Part shown: positions 47,138-58,375 of the stretch, in pieces
How positions within the stretch are numbered: the first letter of the stretch is position 1
Layout: each line of letters opens with the position of its first letter
Assembly: GCF_014851395.1 (NCBI RefSeq)
Contig: NW_024040485.1
Span: 9,442,384 to 9,506,383, forward strand
Source: Micropterus salmoides
Taxonomy: Eukaryota; Chordata; Actinopteri; Centrarchiformes; Centrarchidae
Direction: 5' to 3'
DNA length: 64,000 bases
Position numbers and translations under genes: made by a program
Notes under the pieces: model-generated
The model's database searches: none
The model's input: the letters and a program-made list of their open reading frames with translations, nothing else
Told to the model about the DNA's origin: nothing

Positions 47138-48179
47138 TAATTACAATTTTCCCTGAATTTATTAACTTGGACGACATACTGCTGTACAACAATAACATGA
47201 TACATTCATATTACCATATACTATTGAATATTCTGATAATGGAAATAATTTTAAATTGGTTTTTCAATCTCCACTGTTCTTCTCAGTTTAGCTAAAAACC
47301 ACAGAGCAATCATTAAAAAGTCTTATGTCGAGAAAAGAACTTCTCAGCACCTGATGTCATGTCAACAAGGCTTTATTCTGGCATTTCCAAAAATTTGTGA
47401 GGTACAAAAGGTCTATGGAGAGGTGCTGTCTCATTATGAGATTCTAGTGTAAAAGCAGAAGCACATAATATTTTTCAACCAAAGCTGATGCAAGCTTAAG
47501 GTTTCAAGGAGAGAGGAAATACACTTAATGTATTTGTTCTCAATTAATAAACACAGGGAGCTCTGGAGGGGAGCATTAAGGTTAGTGTTTTTGCCAATAA
47601 CCATTTTGAATAACTGTAAAGTCCTGTTTTAAGAAAATGCCTCTGCTCGTAAAGGAAAACCTCCCATTATAATTCCAATTAAGGAACACAAAGGGAGTTA
47701 GGAGTGCTGCATAATTTGTGTCCATCAAGTTTTGAAATGCTTCGAGGCCTTCTCATTTAGTCTTTGTCTGTGAAATGAGTCTCTGGTGCCAAATCCTATA
47801 TCATAACATTTCAGGGAGAGGACTTTGAAATGAATTGTCAACACTGGGCACATGGACAGGTTTTTACAATTATAATGGAACTGACTGGAAAAATAACAGA
47901 GCATATTTGAGCAAATTAATTTGGTCTTGCTTATAACTATTACTTGATCTGATATATTAAGTTTTTCAAATAACATTGCTTTACATTTTTCCGTCTGAGG
48001 AAGGTAAATGTCAAATTCATGAAGCATTCATAAAATATATATATTTCCTGTATTATCTCCTTTATTCATAAAATAATGAAGAAAACTGTTTACTGTTGAT
48101 GAAAGATGCTGTATGCTCTTTCCTGTCTTAATAAATAAAATGTGTGGAACCTAAAACACACCTAAACTCTGCTTAATAA

Positions 48180-48240
48180 AAATAATAATAATAATACTCT
48201 TTATTTGTATAGCACCTTTCATGCAGCTCAAAGTGCTTTA
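48180..48240 (-). repeat. Retroposon 3' tail with (ATT)n end
   Basis: On the minus strand AAAGCACTTTGAGCTGCATG, then GTGCTATACAAATAAAGAG followed by an ATT repeat. The same tail type (GTGCTCTACAAATAAAG + ATT repeats) occurs inside the hAT element at 54025-54082. Confidence 0.6.
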
Positions 48241-48269
48241 GATCATGAGCACTTAAGTAAAAAGTAGTA

Positions 48270-48295
48270 CATAAATAAATAAATAAATAAATAAA
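48270..48295. repeat. (AAAT)n microsatellite
   Basis: About six AAAT units. Confidence 0.93.
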
Positions 48296-50176
48296 ACATA
48301 CAATACAGCAACAAGTAAATAATCCACAAGGACAAAAAAAAAACTGTGTCCCCCTCATAGTCTGACTGTAACATTTTTATTTCCTTTGATCTTCTTCACC
48401 AGTAAATATTAATCATCTAAATTTAAGTTATTTGAAAAAGCTACGTGTTTTAGGAATAGTAGCTTTTAAGCTAAATAAAGGGAATAATAATGTATATAAC
48501 AGTAGCTATTTCTTTGACAATGAATGTATATTGCTAAATATGGCTGATGAACAAGGAATAATTGCAGTCTCATGTCCGTATGAAAAGTTGGCAATAAAAT
48601 GGCATTCATAGAGCTTGGTCAAAAAGAAACGGAGCTGAAATCTTTTTGATATCAGGCCTTGTCAGACGTATTTCACTTTGAGCCCTTTGATAACGTCAAA
48701 TCAAAGCAAGGCGCTGACTTGTAAGAAGCAACTTCTTGGGAATACAGGCAGAATACATTGTGGGTTACTTTCTTAAACCAGACAGTCAGACTATGAGGGG
48801 GACATACCTGGAGCAAGCTGTTGGCTTGCTAGATTTTCCTCACCTGACACCCTGTTTAAGACAGGGTGAAATGAATATCAATACTCTTTCTTACTCTAAA
48901 ACAAGACCTGTGATTCTAGATGATGTTGGGAAATCTATAATGATGTTTTATAGTATATTAAACCAGGAAATAGCAGAATGTCTTATTGTTTACTTTAACT
49001 AGACACATTACCATACTCTAAAGGAAGTCCAGATTGACAGAAATAATTGCTGCAGCACATGAATATAATAGCCTGCAGTGGGTATTTCATAAAGTGAAAC
49101 ACATTTGCCTCGACATAAATATGAGTGGACCTAACAAAGCAGCAATGTAAACAATGCCATTTGCTCTGAATGCTTTTACTTGTACCATGAAATTTTAAAA
49201 AGATAAACAACTGAAACATGTTTCTCTGAAAGTGATTAAGTGTGCGGTAAACCTAGTTTATACGGCAATTGTACTCTAAGTGCCCTACAGCTGTACACAG
49301 AAAACTACACTGCACTACACACACTTAAATAAACAGGACCTTGTTATGATTCTGACTTTCTTGCTTTGATTGAAATGTCTCTGTGCCGCTACGAGAACAT
49401 CCATTTCACCTTTCATGGCATGGCAGTTGATAGAGCAACCTCTACAGCGACCCTGTTCGCATTGCTCTTACTATTCAAACCTGCTCTCCTCGTGTGAGAA
49501 ACAGCCCTGTCAATGATTGCTAACCTAGTCAAAATATCAAGCGTGAGCAAACGGTGACGAGAGGGAGAATCAACAGAGGAGAATCAATCTGTGGGAAATG
49601 CTGGAGGATTACTTCCACCTTAAGCTGGTTAAGATCAATGTGTGCATATATCGTCTGTGTGTGTGCGCGTGTGTGTGTGTGGAGACTGTTTCTGTTATTC
49701 AAGACCCAATGCCGCTCCTGGACAAAGCTGGAAGGGGCTGTGTGGATCCTTATGTCAACATTTGTTTGGTGCTGAATCGTGATATGTGTTCAAGGTGTTT
49801 CAGAGATGGTATTTCCTTTAGAGGTCGCACATGTGTAGATGGACAGACGATGACGGCAGTTAGCAGTTGATTCTCACCTCGTCAAACGATAAAAAACGAC
49901 AGTTGGGTCAAAAAAGCTGAGCTTATTATTTTCAGGTTTAAGCTGTTCCTTACTATAACTTAGAACTAAGCAGAAAAGATAAGAAGAAAACCAATATTAT
50001 TTATTTGTATAGAAAGATGGTTTATTTTATGATAATATTGAAGGGCTGCACAGGAAAGACATTGAAGGAATCACTTTGTTTTAGTCTGGTAGGAAGATAA
50101 GCTTAATACTGGAAGTAAGTCTGTTTACTACTCTATAGGGTGATCAAAATTGCTAGCAACACTGGTGCTTGTGTAC

Positions 50177-50286
50177 CTCGTACTGAGTGATGATCCCGTA
50201 CGTCTGCGCTGGTTCCCTCCACTTCAAGATGATCTTCTCCTCATAGGCACTGCCCTGAATGGACTCCAGAGGAATAGCCCCTGGCA
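50177..50286 (-). CDS. ptprt: ptprt exon: first half of third FN3 domain
   Basis: A 110-nt exon, phase 1 to 0, with acceptor cccacag|TG and donor GAG|gtacac. With the G carried over from the preceding exon it reads VPGAIPLESIQG, then SAYEEKIILKWREP, AQTYGIITQYE. This matches the A-to-C strands of the third FN3 module in PTPRT (VPGPVPA...FEEKIFLQWREP...YGVIT in the mammalian protein, from memory). The WREP and YGIITQYE motifs are the hydrophobic core tryptophan and the C-strand tyrosine of the fold. There is no ORF of useful length on this strand, so the exon is seen only from splice sites plus homology. It is joined without frame change to the exon at 46253-46454. Confidence 0.92.
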
Positions 50287-51622
50287 CTGTGGGAAATTGT
50301 CAAAGACAAATTTCTCAAGAGAGGTCATTTTCAAGATAGAATTGAGTTACTAAAATCAATAACAAGGCGTACACAGTAGGATTTCCATTGATATATACTT
50401 ACTGCTCTTTCTTTACACCGTATGTGCGCGTCAAGTTAAAATGTTAAAATAAAAAAGCTGTCCCTGCTTTGCAGCTTTAGTGCTTTCTACTATGATTTAC
50501 CTAGTACCACATCCTGATGTCCATAAAACAATCAATAAGAGAGCTTTTCAAGGACCTACAGTACACAAATGGCCATGAGCCAAAGTCAAACACATCTTAT
50601 AAGAATGTGTGAGATTATTTTAAGTCATTGTCACTCAAAACACACACGCTGATACAAGTTTTACAGATTTGCACAGATGAAAATTTGTTGCAAACAATGA
50701 TGAAGTAGTAACCCCATGGGAAGTGTGAGAATCTTAATGTTTCTGCAATGTTTACTACTGAGATTCTGCCAAAGACACCTGGTCCTTTAACCCCTCATGT
50801 GAATTGCTTTCATTCTGTAAACGAAACCAAATGATGTGGAGATGTCTTTTTTTTTCCTTTTCAAGATTTATCTTCAAGAATGCAACTACAGCTACATCCC
50901 ATCTGTACACTTGTTCCCATGGGACCCTAAATACACAGATCCAGAGACACACAGCAGTCTGATAGTGAGAAACAGTTGCCACTTTCAAGTTTCCAACCAC
51001 AAATATCTGAGCCAGACATGACAAGACTCTCTTTTCGTCAGCTGAGCCTGTTTGTTATCTGGCGGCCGGGGTTCCTTGAGACTTCTATGGAGTTCATTTC
51101 CTGTGTCTGCTGAGGCAACACAGAAGATCTTTCATCTTTGAAGGAGGTGAAACAACTATAAGACACAGAGGCTTGCTGTCTGACTCATGTGCTCTCCTGA
51201 AAAATATTTGGAAATTCTCAAACTTCTCCTTAGTGTGAGCTGTTTAGCTCTTGTCTAAACAGTAATTAATGTCTGATAACACAGTATAATGTAGCTGTAA
51301 CTATACACAATCACACATCTGAATAAATCCTTACAGTTTGTCATAAATCATTTATTATTGTTTAAACACATAGAAATCCTTCAGGATAGAAATCCTTCAG
51401 GAGTGGGTTATGTCTGTTCACAAAAAGTTTTATTAAAAAAAGGATTAACATAAAGTGCATTTTAAAATGCATACTGTTTTAGTTTGAATGTTTGGTGGTT
51501 GGGTTTAATTTATTTACTCTCTATATCTTCTCTCCAGAAATCTAATCTAGGACCAGTTGAGCAAAATCTTGTGTCACACTTCCCAGACCTGTACAGGAAG
51601 TAACCTTCTGCATCACACTTAC
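50287..51622 (-). other. ptprt: ptprt intron, 1.3 kb
   Basis: An intron between the second and third FN3 modules. The only oddity is a near-duplicate AGAAATCCTTCAGGA at about 51371-51401. No element recognised. Confidence 0.78.
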
Positions 51623-51931
51623 CATCCTCATCAGTCTGAACCTCCAGCTCCGTGCTCTCCATGACCCCCTCTGGATTGCGTAGCACCAGCTTGACACTGA
51701 GGTTGGTGAAGGGTGTCAAGTTGTGGATGGTGTGCTGAGGATCACGGCTCTGGGTGTCATAACACACCTCCTCCCGGGTCTCCTCCTTGCCGGCCACCCT
51801 GGAGCGGTACTGGACGGTCAGGTTGTAGCTGTGGCAGCGGGTCACATTGTAGCCCAGAGGCTCCCAGCGCACTGTCACCTGTTTGGATTGGATGTCCACC
51901 ACTTCGAGCCGTCGTGGGCCGTGCATGGGCT
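51623..51931 (-). CDS. ptprt: ptprt exon: second fibronectin type III domain
   Basis: This is the most 5' exon of the gene visible in the window (309 nt, 103 codons, phase 1 to 1). It has a polypyrimidine/CCAG acceptor at its high-coordinate end and a GATG|gtaagt-type donor at its low end. The protein runs from EPMHGPRRLEV to MESTELEVQTDED and is a complete FN3 beta-sandwich, with the WEPLGYNVTRCHSYNLTV core typical of the second FN3 module of R2B receptor phosphatases. Four N-glycosylation sequons are visible (NVT, NLT, NLT, NLS), as expected for an extracellular adhesion module. In this family the ectodomain makes homophilic cell-cell contacts. The gene's upstream MAM, Ig and first FN3 exons are not found between here and the right edge. 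Subfamily assignment to PTPRT rests mainly on the later exons. Confidence 0.93.
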
Positions 51932-52515
51932 CTGGCGGGATGGACAGAGAAAGAAGAATGTGAGCATACATCAAAATAATCAATTAGGGCATAAAATGGC
52001 AGGTAGTGCAAGATAGTTTCAATAAAATCAAGGAAATTACTGAGGTCTATGCAAGGGCACAGAGAAGGCGGTGCTCCTTTGGGTCAAAGAAAATCTACTA
52101 CCAGATATTTCACAACACTTGAGAGCAGCTCACTCCTTTCTTCAAATTGAAATACCATTTTCTCTATTTGGAATTCATATTTCCAGAAAATATTTAAAAA
52201 TTTCAAAGCCACAGCCTGATACTGAGCATTGCCACATCCCATCACCGTTGCTAACTCGGTCTCACAGCAGCTGCACACACCAAGACACCACAGGTCTGTT
52301 GGTGGAAACCCTCAGCAGGAGGTGTATCATCCCTTCAGAGCGTGCCATTCCTCTGCTCGTTCTACCTTGTCCTCTGCCTTTTCCTCTTCTTTTTTTCATC
52401 TCGCCCAGTGGCGGTCAGCTATTAGCACCGCACTGTTACAGAGTCAGCCAGCCTGTCAATACAGGCAGGACACAACCCCCACTGCCATCCCATCACCTCT
52501 AATCACGTATACTCT

Positions 52516-52757
52516 GTATATACTCTTTTCCCTTCTGCTTTTTCTCTCTGTCTCCTTTCTTCTATTTCCTCTCCCTCCACCTCTTTTCTTTCCATTCCCC
52601 TCCTCTATTACCTGTCTGTCCATCTCTTTTTCTGTGGCTCCCCCATTTCTATTTCCCACTCTCTCTTTTTACTCATATCCCCTCTCTGCCTTCCCCATCT
52701 ATTTTCCCCTCTTGCACACTCTCTCCCTCTTTCTCTCTCTCTCTCCTCCTCCCACCT
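52516..52757 (+). repeat. Polypyrimidine tract (about 240 bp)
   Basis: The plus strand is almost entirely C and T with scattered single purines, made of CTCT, CCTT and TTCC motifs, ending with CTCTCTCTCTCTCCTCCTCC. It produces a long spurious Pro/Ser/Phe/Leu-rich ORF on the plus strand. Confidence 0.88.
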
Positions 52758-53487
52758 ATGGGAGGAAAGCAGCCCAAGCACAAGGTAATGGGATCAATTT
52801 CCATTCCAGGTTAAATTTGCAGTCCATTTCTCTGGAACTTAACACTTTACCACCTATTAGGAAGAGCCAGGGCTCAATTTCCCCGTTCCCCAGGAGACAC
52901 AGTCCAGCAATTCAGAGGCAGCCATGTTTAACATTCTGGAGGTGCATGGGGTGAGACTGGACTAGAGCTCCAGCATGCTGTTCATTTCTACAGGCTGTAC
53001 AAACAAGTAAGAATCTACGAACAACAAAGTTTGCAACCTTTGACTGTGACGCCCACTTATATTTATGACACAACATACAAATTCAATTTTTGCACCTATG
53101 TCCAGTGGATACCTAAAGAGAGATAACATCTGTCTTAACAAGCGTTATTAATAATCCTTTAAAAATGTATAGGAATAATTAATCAGATAAGGTTTTGTGT
53201 AGTGCTTCAAAAAAAGCTACAAGACAGAAATGAATCTTTTGCAGGAAATGAGGTCATCACTTGTGACATGAGGAAGCTTACAAGTGAGAAAGGATAATGC
53301 AAGAAGAAAAACAGTGAGAGATAATAAAGGCGCCTGCTTGTTGAATGAAAGATGGAACACTTTCAGATTTCACAAAGGAGAAACAACAGATGTGATCTCT
53401 CCTGTGCTTTCATAGAGCAGAAGAAATATCATTAGAAGGGCCCGAAGGAGGCAGAGGAGGAGCTGTTTAAGACACATGGGGAAAGGA

Positions 53488-54051
53488 CAGAGGTGTGGAC
53501 TCGAGTCACATGACAAAAATGATGACTTTAGACTCGACTTGACAAAATCAAAGAAGACTTAACACCAGACTCGTGACTTCACTTGGACTCGAGCTGACTT
53601 GACACTCCCCATGCCCCAATATAAATTATGATATAAAAAACTGCGCAGCACATCAACATAGCGCAAAGCTCAATTAGACTGCACTGGCTTCCTCCAGCAA
53701 GAAGGAACAATCACCGACCGAAGCGCGACCGGGCGCTCCGCGATCTCTTGTCCCTGGCCCTGTACGCCCCAGCGACCCACTCCCTCTCCAGTACCTACAA
53801 TGGGTTGTGTAGTAGGCCTACTACCGGCGCTCTGTGAACTGTTCGTGATCAGACCCTCTGGCTGGATGAATTTTACGCATAAATCATGCACAACAGCTGG
53901 GGCCCTGACGCAGCGCCACACAACTTTCTAAATTCCTCCACCTCACGGAGAATAGAAAGGTCATCTCGAAACAGTGTAGAGTTGTATTGTTGTCTTTGCA
54001 CTTGTTGAAGCACTTTGTAACTTGTTTTTGAAAAGTGCTCTACAAATAAAG

Positions 54052-54084
<33 letters not shown>

Positions 54085-54550
54085 AAAGAAAGTATTACAT
54101 TTTAGAAGTTCAATAGTTTAATGTTTCCTAAGGCAATGCGTAATCCTGTTAAATAATTGTGATCTCAATATTGACCAAAATAATTAGCAGCCCTACTTGA
54201 ACATTTAATTTAATTCATGAAATTATAGAACATCTGTTGTGTGAAACTGCACCTCTGCCTTCTTTCTGTACAGGCTAATGCTTTATTCAATACATTTTTT
54301 TAAGTTTCAACTTATAAAAACTTTTGAAATGGTTTTTAAATTTGGTGAAGAGCACATTATGACTTGTTTAGGATGTGAAACTCAAAGTTTAAGACTTGGA
54401 CTTGACTTGGACTTGTTCGTCCTTGACTTGAGACTTGACTCGGACTTGCTAGTCATGATCGGTCTGGACTTGGGACTCGACTTGGGACTTGAGTGCTAAG
54501 ACTTGAGACTTGCCTCGGACTTGTAAAACGATGACTTGGTCCCACCTCTG
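53488..54550. mobile_element. hAT-type element with perfect 8-bp target duplication
   Basis: The left end is CAGAGGTGTGGACTCGAGTC and the right end GACTTGGTCCCACCTCTG, giving terminal inverted repeats with shared CAGAGGTG. Flanking octamers are identical: GGAAAGGA at 53480-53487 and at 54551-54558. Both subterminal regions are dense arrays of GACTTG/GACTCG motifs (about 53495-53610 and 54390-54540), a known fish family. There is no intact transposase ORF. A retroposon 3' tail with ATT repeats is nested inside at about 53936-54082. Confidence 0.88.
53936..54082 (+). mobile_element. Retroposon 3' tail nested in the hAT element
   Basis: CTTTGCACTTGTTGAAGCAC, then TTTTTGAAAAGTGCTCTACA and AATAAAG precede an (ATT)n tract of about 30 bp at 54052-54082. 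The 5' limit is uncertain; the tail interrupts the hAT interior. Confidence 0.55.
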
Positions 54551-56504
54551 GGAAAGGAACATCAATGTGCAGCGCACGGTACGTAAAGTATGTCTGGAAA
54601 ATGGAAAAACATCTTTCCAAAAGGAAAGAAAAATGGCAATAAGAAGGATTTGTCACTACTCGTCTGCACAGAGCACAAAAATCCTTGACTGAACATGTAT
54701 GTCCAGGATTCAAAATGCGAGGCAAGGCAACGGAGGACTAAGGGATAGAGACCTGAGCTCCCCAGAAAGCCTTTTTTCAGAAATATTTATTCAAAATATA
54801 TGAAATAAACAATAGGCTAATAGCAAGCACTTGTCAACATGCGTGTTTAGTCAGTTAATTTCCAATAATTTGTGTCTAATAAATACAATGCTGTCTTTTC
54901 CTGCTGTGGCCATCCATAAGTGGGGGACACATGTTTGTAATCATCATGGGATGCTGTCCCCAAAAGCCACAGTGTAATTCAAACATGTCTAGTAACTTTT
55001 TTAACAATGTAAACAATAGAAGAAGATTTTTTTTTCTGACAGGCTGAGTGGTGTTGTGCATTACATCTTGGATGAAAGTGCTTAATATTCTTTGAGAAAC
55101 CTTTCTACAATGCTGTGTAGGAGTACTCATTTGAATGTGTGTCATGTTTGGTAAAGAGTCTCTGACCTCCAATGATTGGTAAAATTTAAAGGAATGTTTA
55201 TCTTTGGTGGAAACTGGTATCTAAGACATAGCTGTAGAGTCAAATATTCAGCATAAGGTTAACAGACACAAACTAACCCAACACCACTTTCCTAGGAAAC
55301 AGCATTACGGGGATTCATATAATAATAAAGTGATCTGCCATTTTAAACAAATGTAATCTGACCAAAAAGTCAGCGAACACAGAAATGGGAAGAATCAGGG
55401 ATGCAAAACAGGCCTCTACAAATAGGTTGCAACATTGGGAAAGCCATCCAGAAAATGGAAGTTTAAACCCCTATATTTGCGGAACTATCTGTTGGCCGCA
55501 CTCAGTAGGCAATGGTTACACTAAAAGCACAGAGAATTGCAGGGTGGCCAGGCACAGAAATCAAATTAAACCAGATGCTCTCAAAGTGACAAACGCACCA
55601 AAGTGTGAATCTCAAGCAGACGTGCACAAGCGGCTGGTAGGAAGTCTCATTTCTAGAGCGTTCAAGGAGAATGTCACACTCCCATCTTTGTGGAACATCA
55701 GAGATAATGTTCACTGCACCCTAATTCTAGCCAATGGAGAGATGCCAACAAGAATGGGAATCACTAGTAAAAAATATAATTGAGGAGCAAAATAGCTCAT
55801 GCCAACTAAAGATGAAAAATGAAATAGGAGGAATCAATTATTTATTCACATATGAATTTAAATTCTGCTTTTTGGCACGTGGTAAGAACATCAGACAGAT
55901 ATTTTTGTTAGTATGCCAACAGTGATATTGAAGGTACGTTAAGAAACATTGGCCTTTTAGTAACCCGCTTTTATGACTATTCTATAGCCTCTCCCTGGAG
56001 TTTTGTTGAGAAAAGGCTAATTGTTTGTTGCCCCATTGGCTCCCTGTAGTGCAAATGCCAGCTGTCTGAGGGAGGCAGTAAAATGTGACGATCTGTGGCG
56101 GACACCCAATCACAACTTGTACCCCATGACTCAGAATGACATCATCTGTTTTCATGAACAACAAGGTGCCTCATCCATTGCGGAGCCTGGTCATGATTGT
56201 CTTTGAAGAAAGAGGAAAGGGAAAAAGAGAAACAACCCGTGCCATCCTCCCCCACTTAATCTGAAATGAACAGGCCGCACTGAATGGCTGATATCCTTTA
56301 TAAATCCTTTCGTGCATAGATGGAGGCTACGCAGTCATTTTCAAATAGGCCCATGAATGACAGCTGATGAGATGAGCCTATTACCCCAGTCTGCTATGAC
56401 TGCTAGTTTAGTTTTATAGACTGAGCAGTAAGAGGCTCAGTATCAAAAGCACAAGCACAAATGACAACAAGGAACAACAAGGCTCTCTCTTGAAATCCAT
56501 ACCA

Positions 56505-56523
56505 TTTTTTTTTTTTTTTTTTT
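56505..56523. repeat. Poly-T run (19 bp)
   Basis: An uninterrupted T run on the plus strand; no retroposon body recognised beside it. Confidence 0.9.
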
Positions 56524-57500
56524 ACAATTCTCACAAGCTATCACATACTGAGGGCGACATTGGGGTGAAAGTCCTGAAAATATGACTATAATATCTCTCC
56601 AGTATGGCAGATATTTCTAGTGGAATAGAGTTATAATAATGGCTATGAAAGCATCCCTTGGAGCAGGAAATTGCTGAGGTCTATCTTATGCCAGGGCACA
56701 CAGAATGAGCTCCAGTGAGAGCCAGATTGGTATTCCAAGCGGTGAACAAATTATCACCTGCCCCACACACGCAGATGTAATTGAATAATTTGAATTTGAC
56801 ATTTACATAGAACTATTAGTGATTTTTTGTCATTACAGCGTGACATTTAAATAATGTTTTTAGAAATTATCAGCACATTATTGCCTCTTGTTAATTTGAA
56901 CGGGCCCTACATATGTGCTACTGCGGCTGAAGTGATAACATGATTTCCCAAACATGAAACAAAAACAACAAATAACCGCATGTTGTAGCCGTCTGTCCTA
57001 GAGGGGGCTTCAAATGGTGCACTTAGCTGCTGGGTAGAGCGAGACATTAGTCCTGGATGAAAGGAAACAAATTGGGCATGTCCGAAGAACAGCCACTTTA
57101 CTGTGAGACAAGTGTGTGGTGTGTGTATGTGTGTGTGAGGGGGACAATGTGTGTTTTCTAGCATGTTTACAGTCTAATGCGAGAAAAAGAGTGTCTGCAC
57201 GCGTGTACAGCAGCATAGATCTGGTTCCTCAGCGTCTTACTGGCTACATGTACAGAAGAACAATTTACTTATCAGATCTTGCTGAGGCTTTGCTGCGTTC
57301 GAGTCATTCAGAAAGCCAGGATCTTTATCAGATCCACATCGATTACGAGCAGAAAAGCCTGGTGCTGGCACAGACTTCCATCTCCCTGCTCAGCAAACAG
57401 AACCAGGAGGTGGAAGAAAAGAATACTTCCCCAGTGATTAGAAACCACCATCAAGTCAAGTGTGGTTGCTATCTCATCGGGATAAAACAGCGCTCAGGCT

Positions 57501-57548
57501 GAGGAGGAGGAGGAGGAGGAGGAGGAGGAAGAGGAGGAGGAGGAGGGA
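57501..57548. repeat. (GGA)n trinucleotide repeat
   Basis: GAG/GGA repeats with one GAAGAG interruption. It generates an arginine-rich ORF in one frame and leucine/serine runs on the other strand, both spurious. Confidence 0.95.
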
Positions 57549-58329
57549 GTCTTGTTGTTTAGAGATGAACAAAGAGAAATGCCTCAACTTTAACAGGATG
57601 GCATGTAGACTGTCTGATTCCTTGCTGGAGAATGTCAGCCAGGGCTTGTCACACGCAGCAGCCTTCGCTGTAGACAGTACCAAAACAACATGACAACAGC
57701 GAAGATTAAATCCTGGTCGGAGGGCTGTTTTCATGTAAAGTGTTCCATTCTAGGCAGCGAGGCCTGGTATTGCCGTCACTTATCTCTCCATTGCTGTGTG
57801 TTATTCGCCCTCTTCTGTTTGAGCTGGGCGGGCTGGGAGGCGAGCACATTTGTTTGCCTCTTTCTATTACATCTCAGTGATAGCACTGAGGCCATTGAGG
57901 TAATGACATGGGTTTTACACTTAGGAAATCATTTTCATATCCCGCAGAAGCGAGCCGTAATGATAGCTTTTGATAACCGACAATCAAAGCTCCATCACCC
58001 TCCTAGAGCACTCCTCTATGCAATCCTCTGGAGGTAGAGAAGGAGAGGAGGGAGGGGGTTAAGAGGGAGAGATGGATGGAGTCAATGTGTGGGTGAGTGG
58101 GTGGGTGGGGGGATTGGAGAAAGAAAGCTAAGACAGAGGAGGGGGGAGGGTAGAAGTGTGAAGGTTTTTGTTGCCATCAAATGCAACAAGTCAAACCAGG
58201 CCTTGGGGTTGACGCGTGTACACATGTTATAATTGATAGCACTTTAAAGGCCCTGTACATGGACCTCTTGTGTTCTAACATCCCCCTCTACACCCATTAC
58301 AAAGTCAGAGACAAATGCCCACATGTTCA

Positions 58330-58331
<2 letters not shown>

Positions 58332-58368
<37 letters not shown>

Positions 58369-58375
58369 CACACGC
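58332..58375. repeat. (CA)n microsatellite
   Basis: Pure AC for about 30 bp, then interrupted by GC dinucleotides. Confidence 0.96.

Larger units (their letters stand above)
46455..50176 (-). other. ptprt: ptprt intron, 3.7 kb, splitting the third FN3 domain
   Basis: It contains a MITE-like repeat at 46937-47137, a retroposon tail with an ATT tract at 48180-48240 and an (AAAT)n at 48270-48295. A short GT-rich stretch lies near 49655-49682. Confidence 0.75.

Noticed and set aside
52229..52954. Plus-strand ORF of 241 codons, the longest in the window
   Set aside because: It is translation of the polypyrimidine tract (Phe, Leu, Ser, Pro runs) with no domain and no splice context.
53670..53921. 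Minus-strand ORF in a GC-rich stretch, considered as a missing ptprt ectodomain exon
   Set aside because: It lies inside the hAT element bounded by GGAAAGGA duplications and has no FN3, Ig or MAM motif.
55385..55783. Plus-strand ORF of 132 codons without low complexity
   Set aside because: No family recognised, no neighbouring exons or promoter, opposite strand to the gene. A decayed element is possible but not supported.
57460..57693. Arginine-run ORF
   Set aside because: Produced by the (GGA)n repeat.
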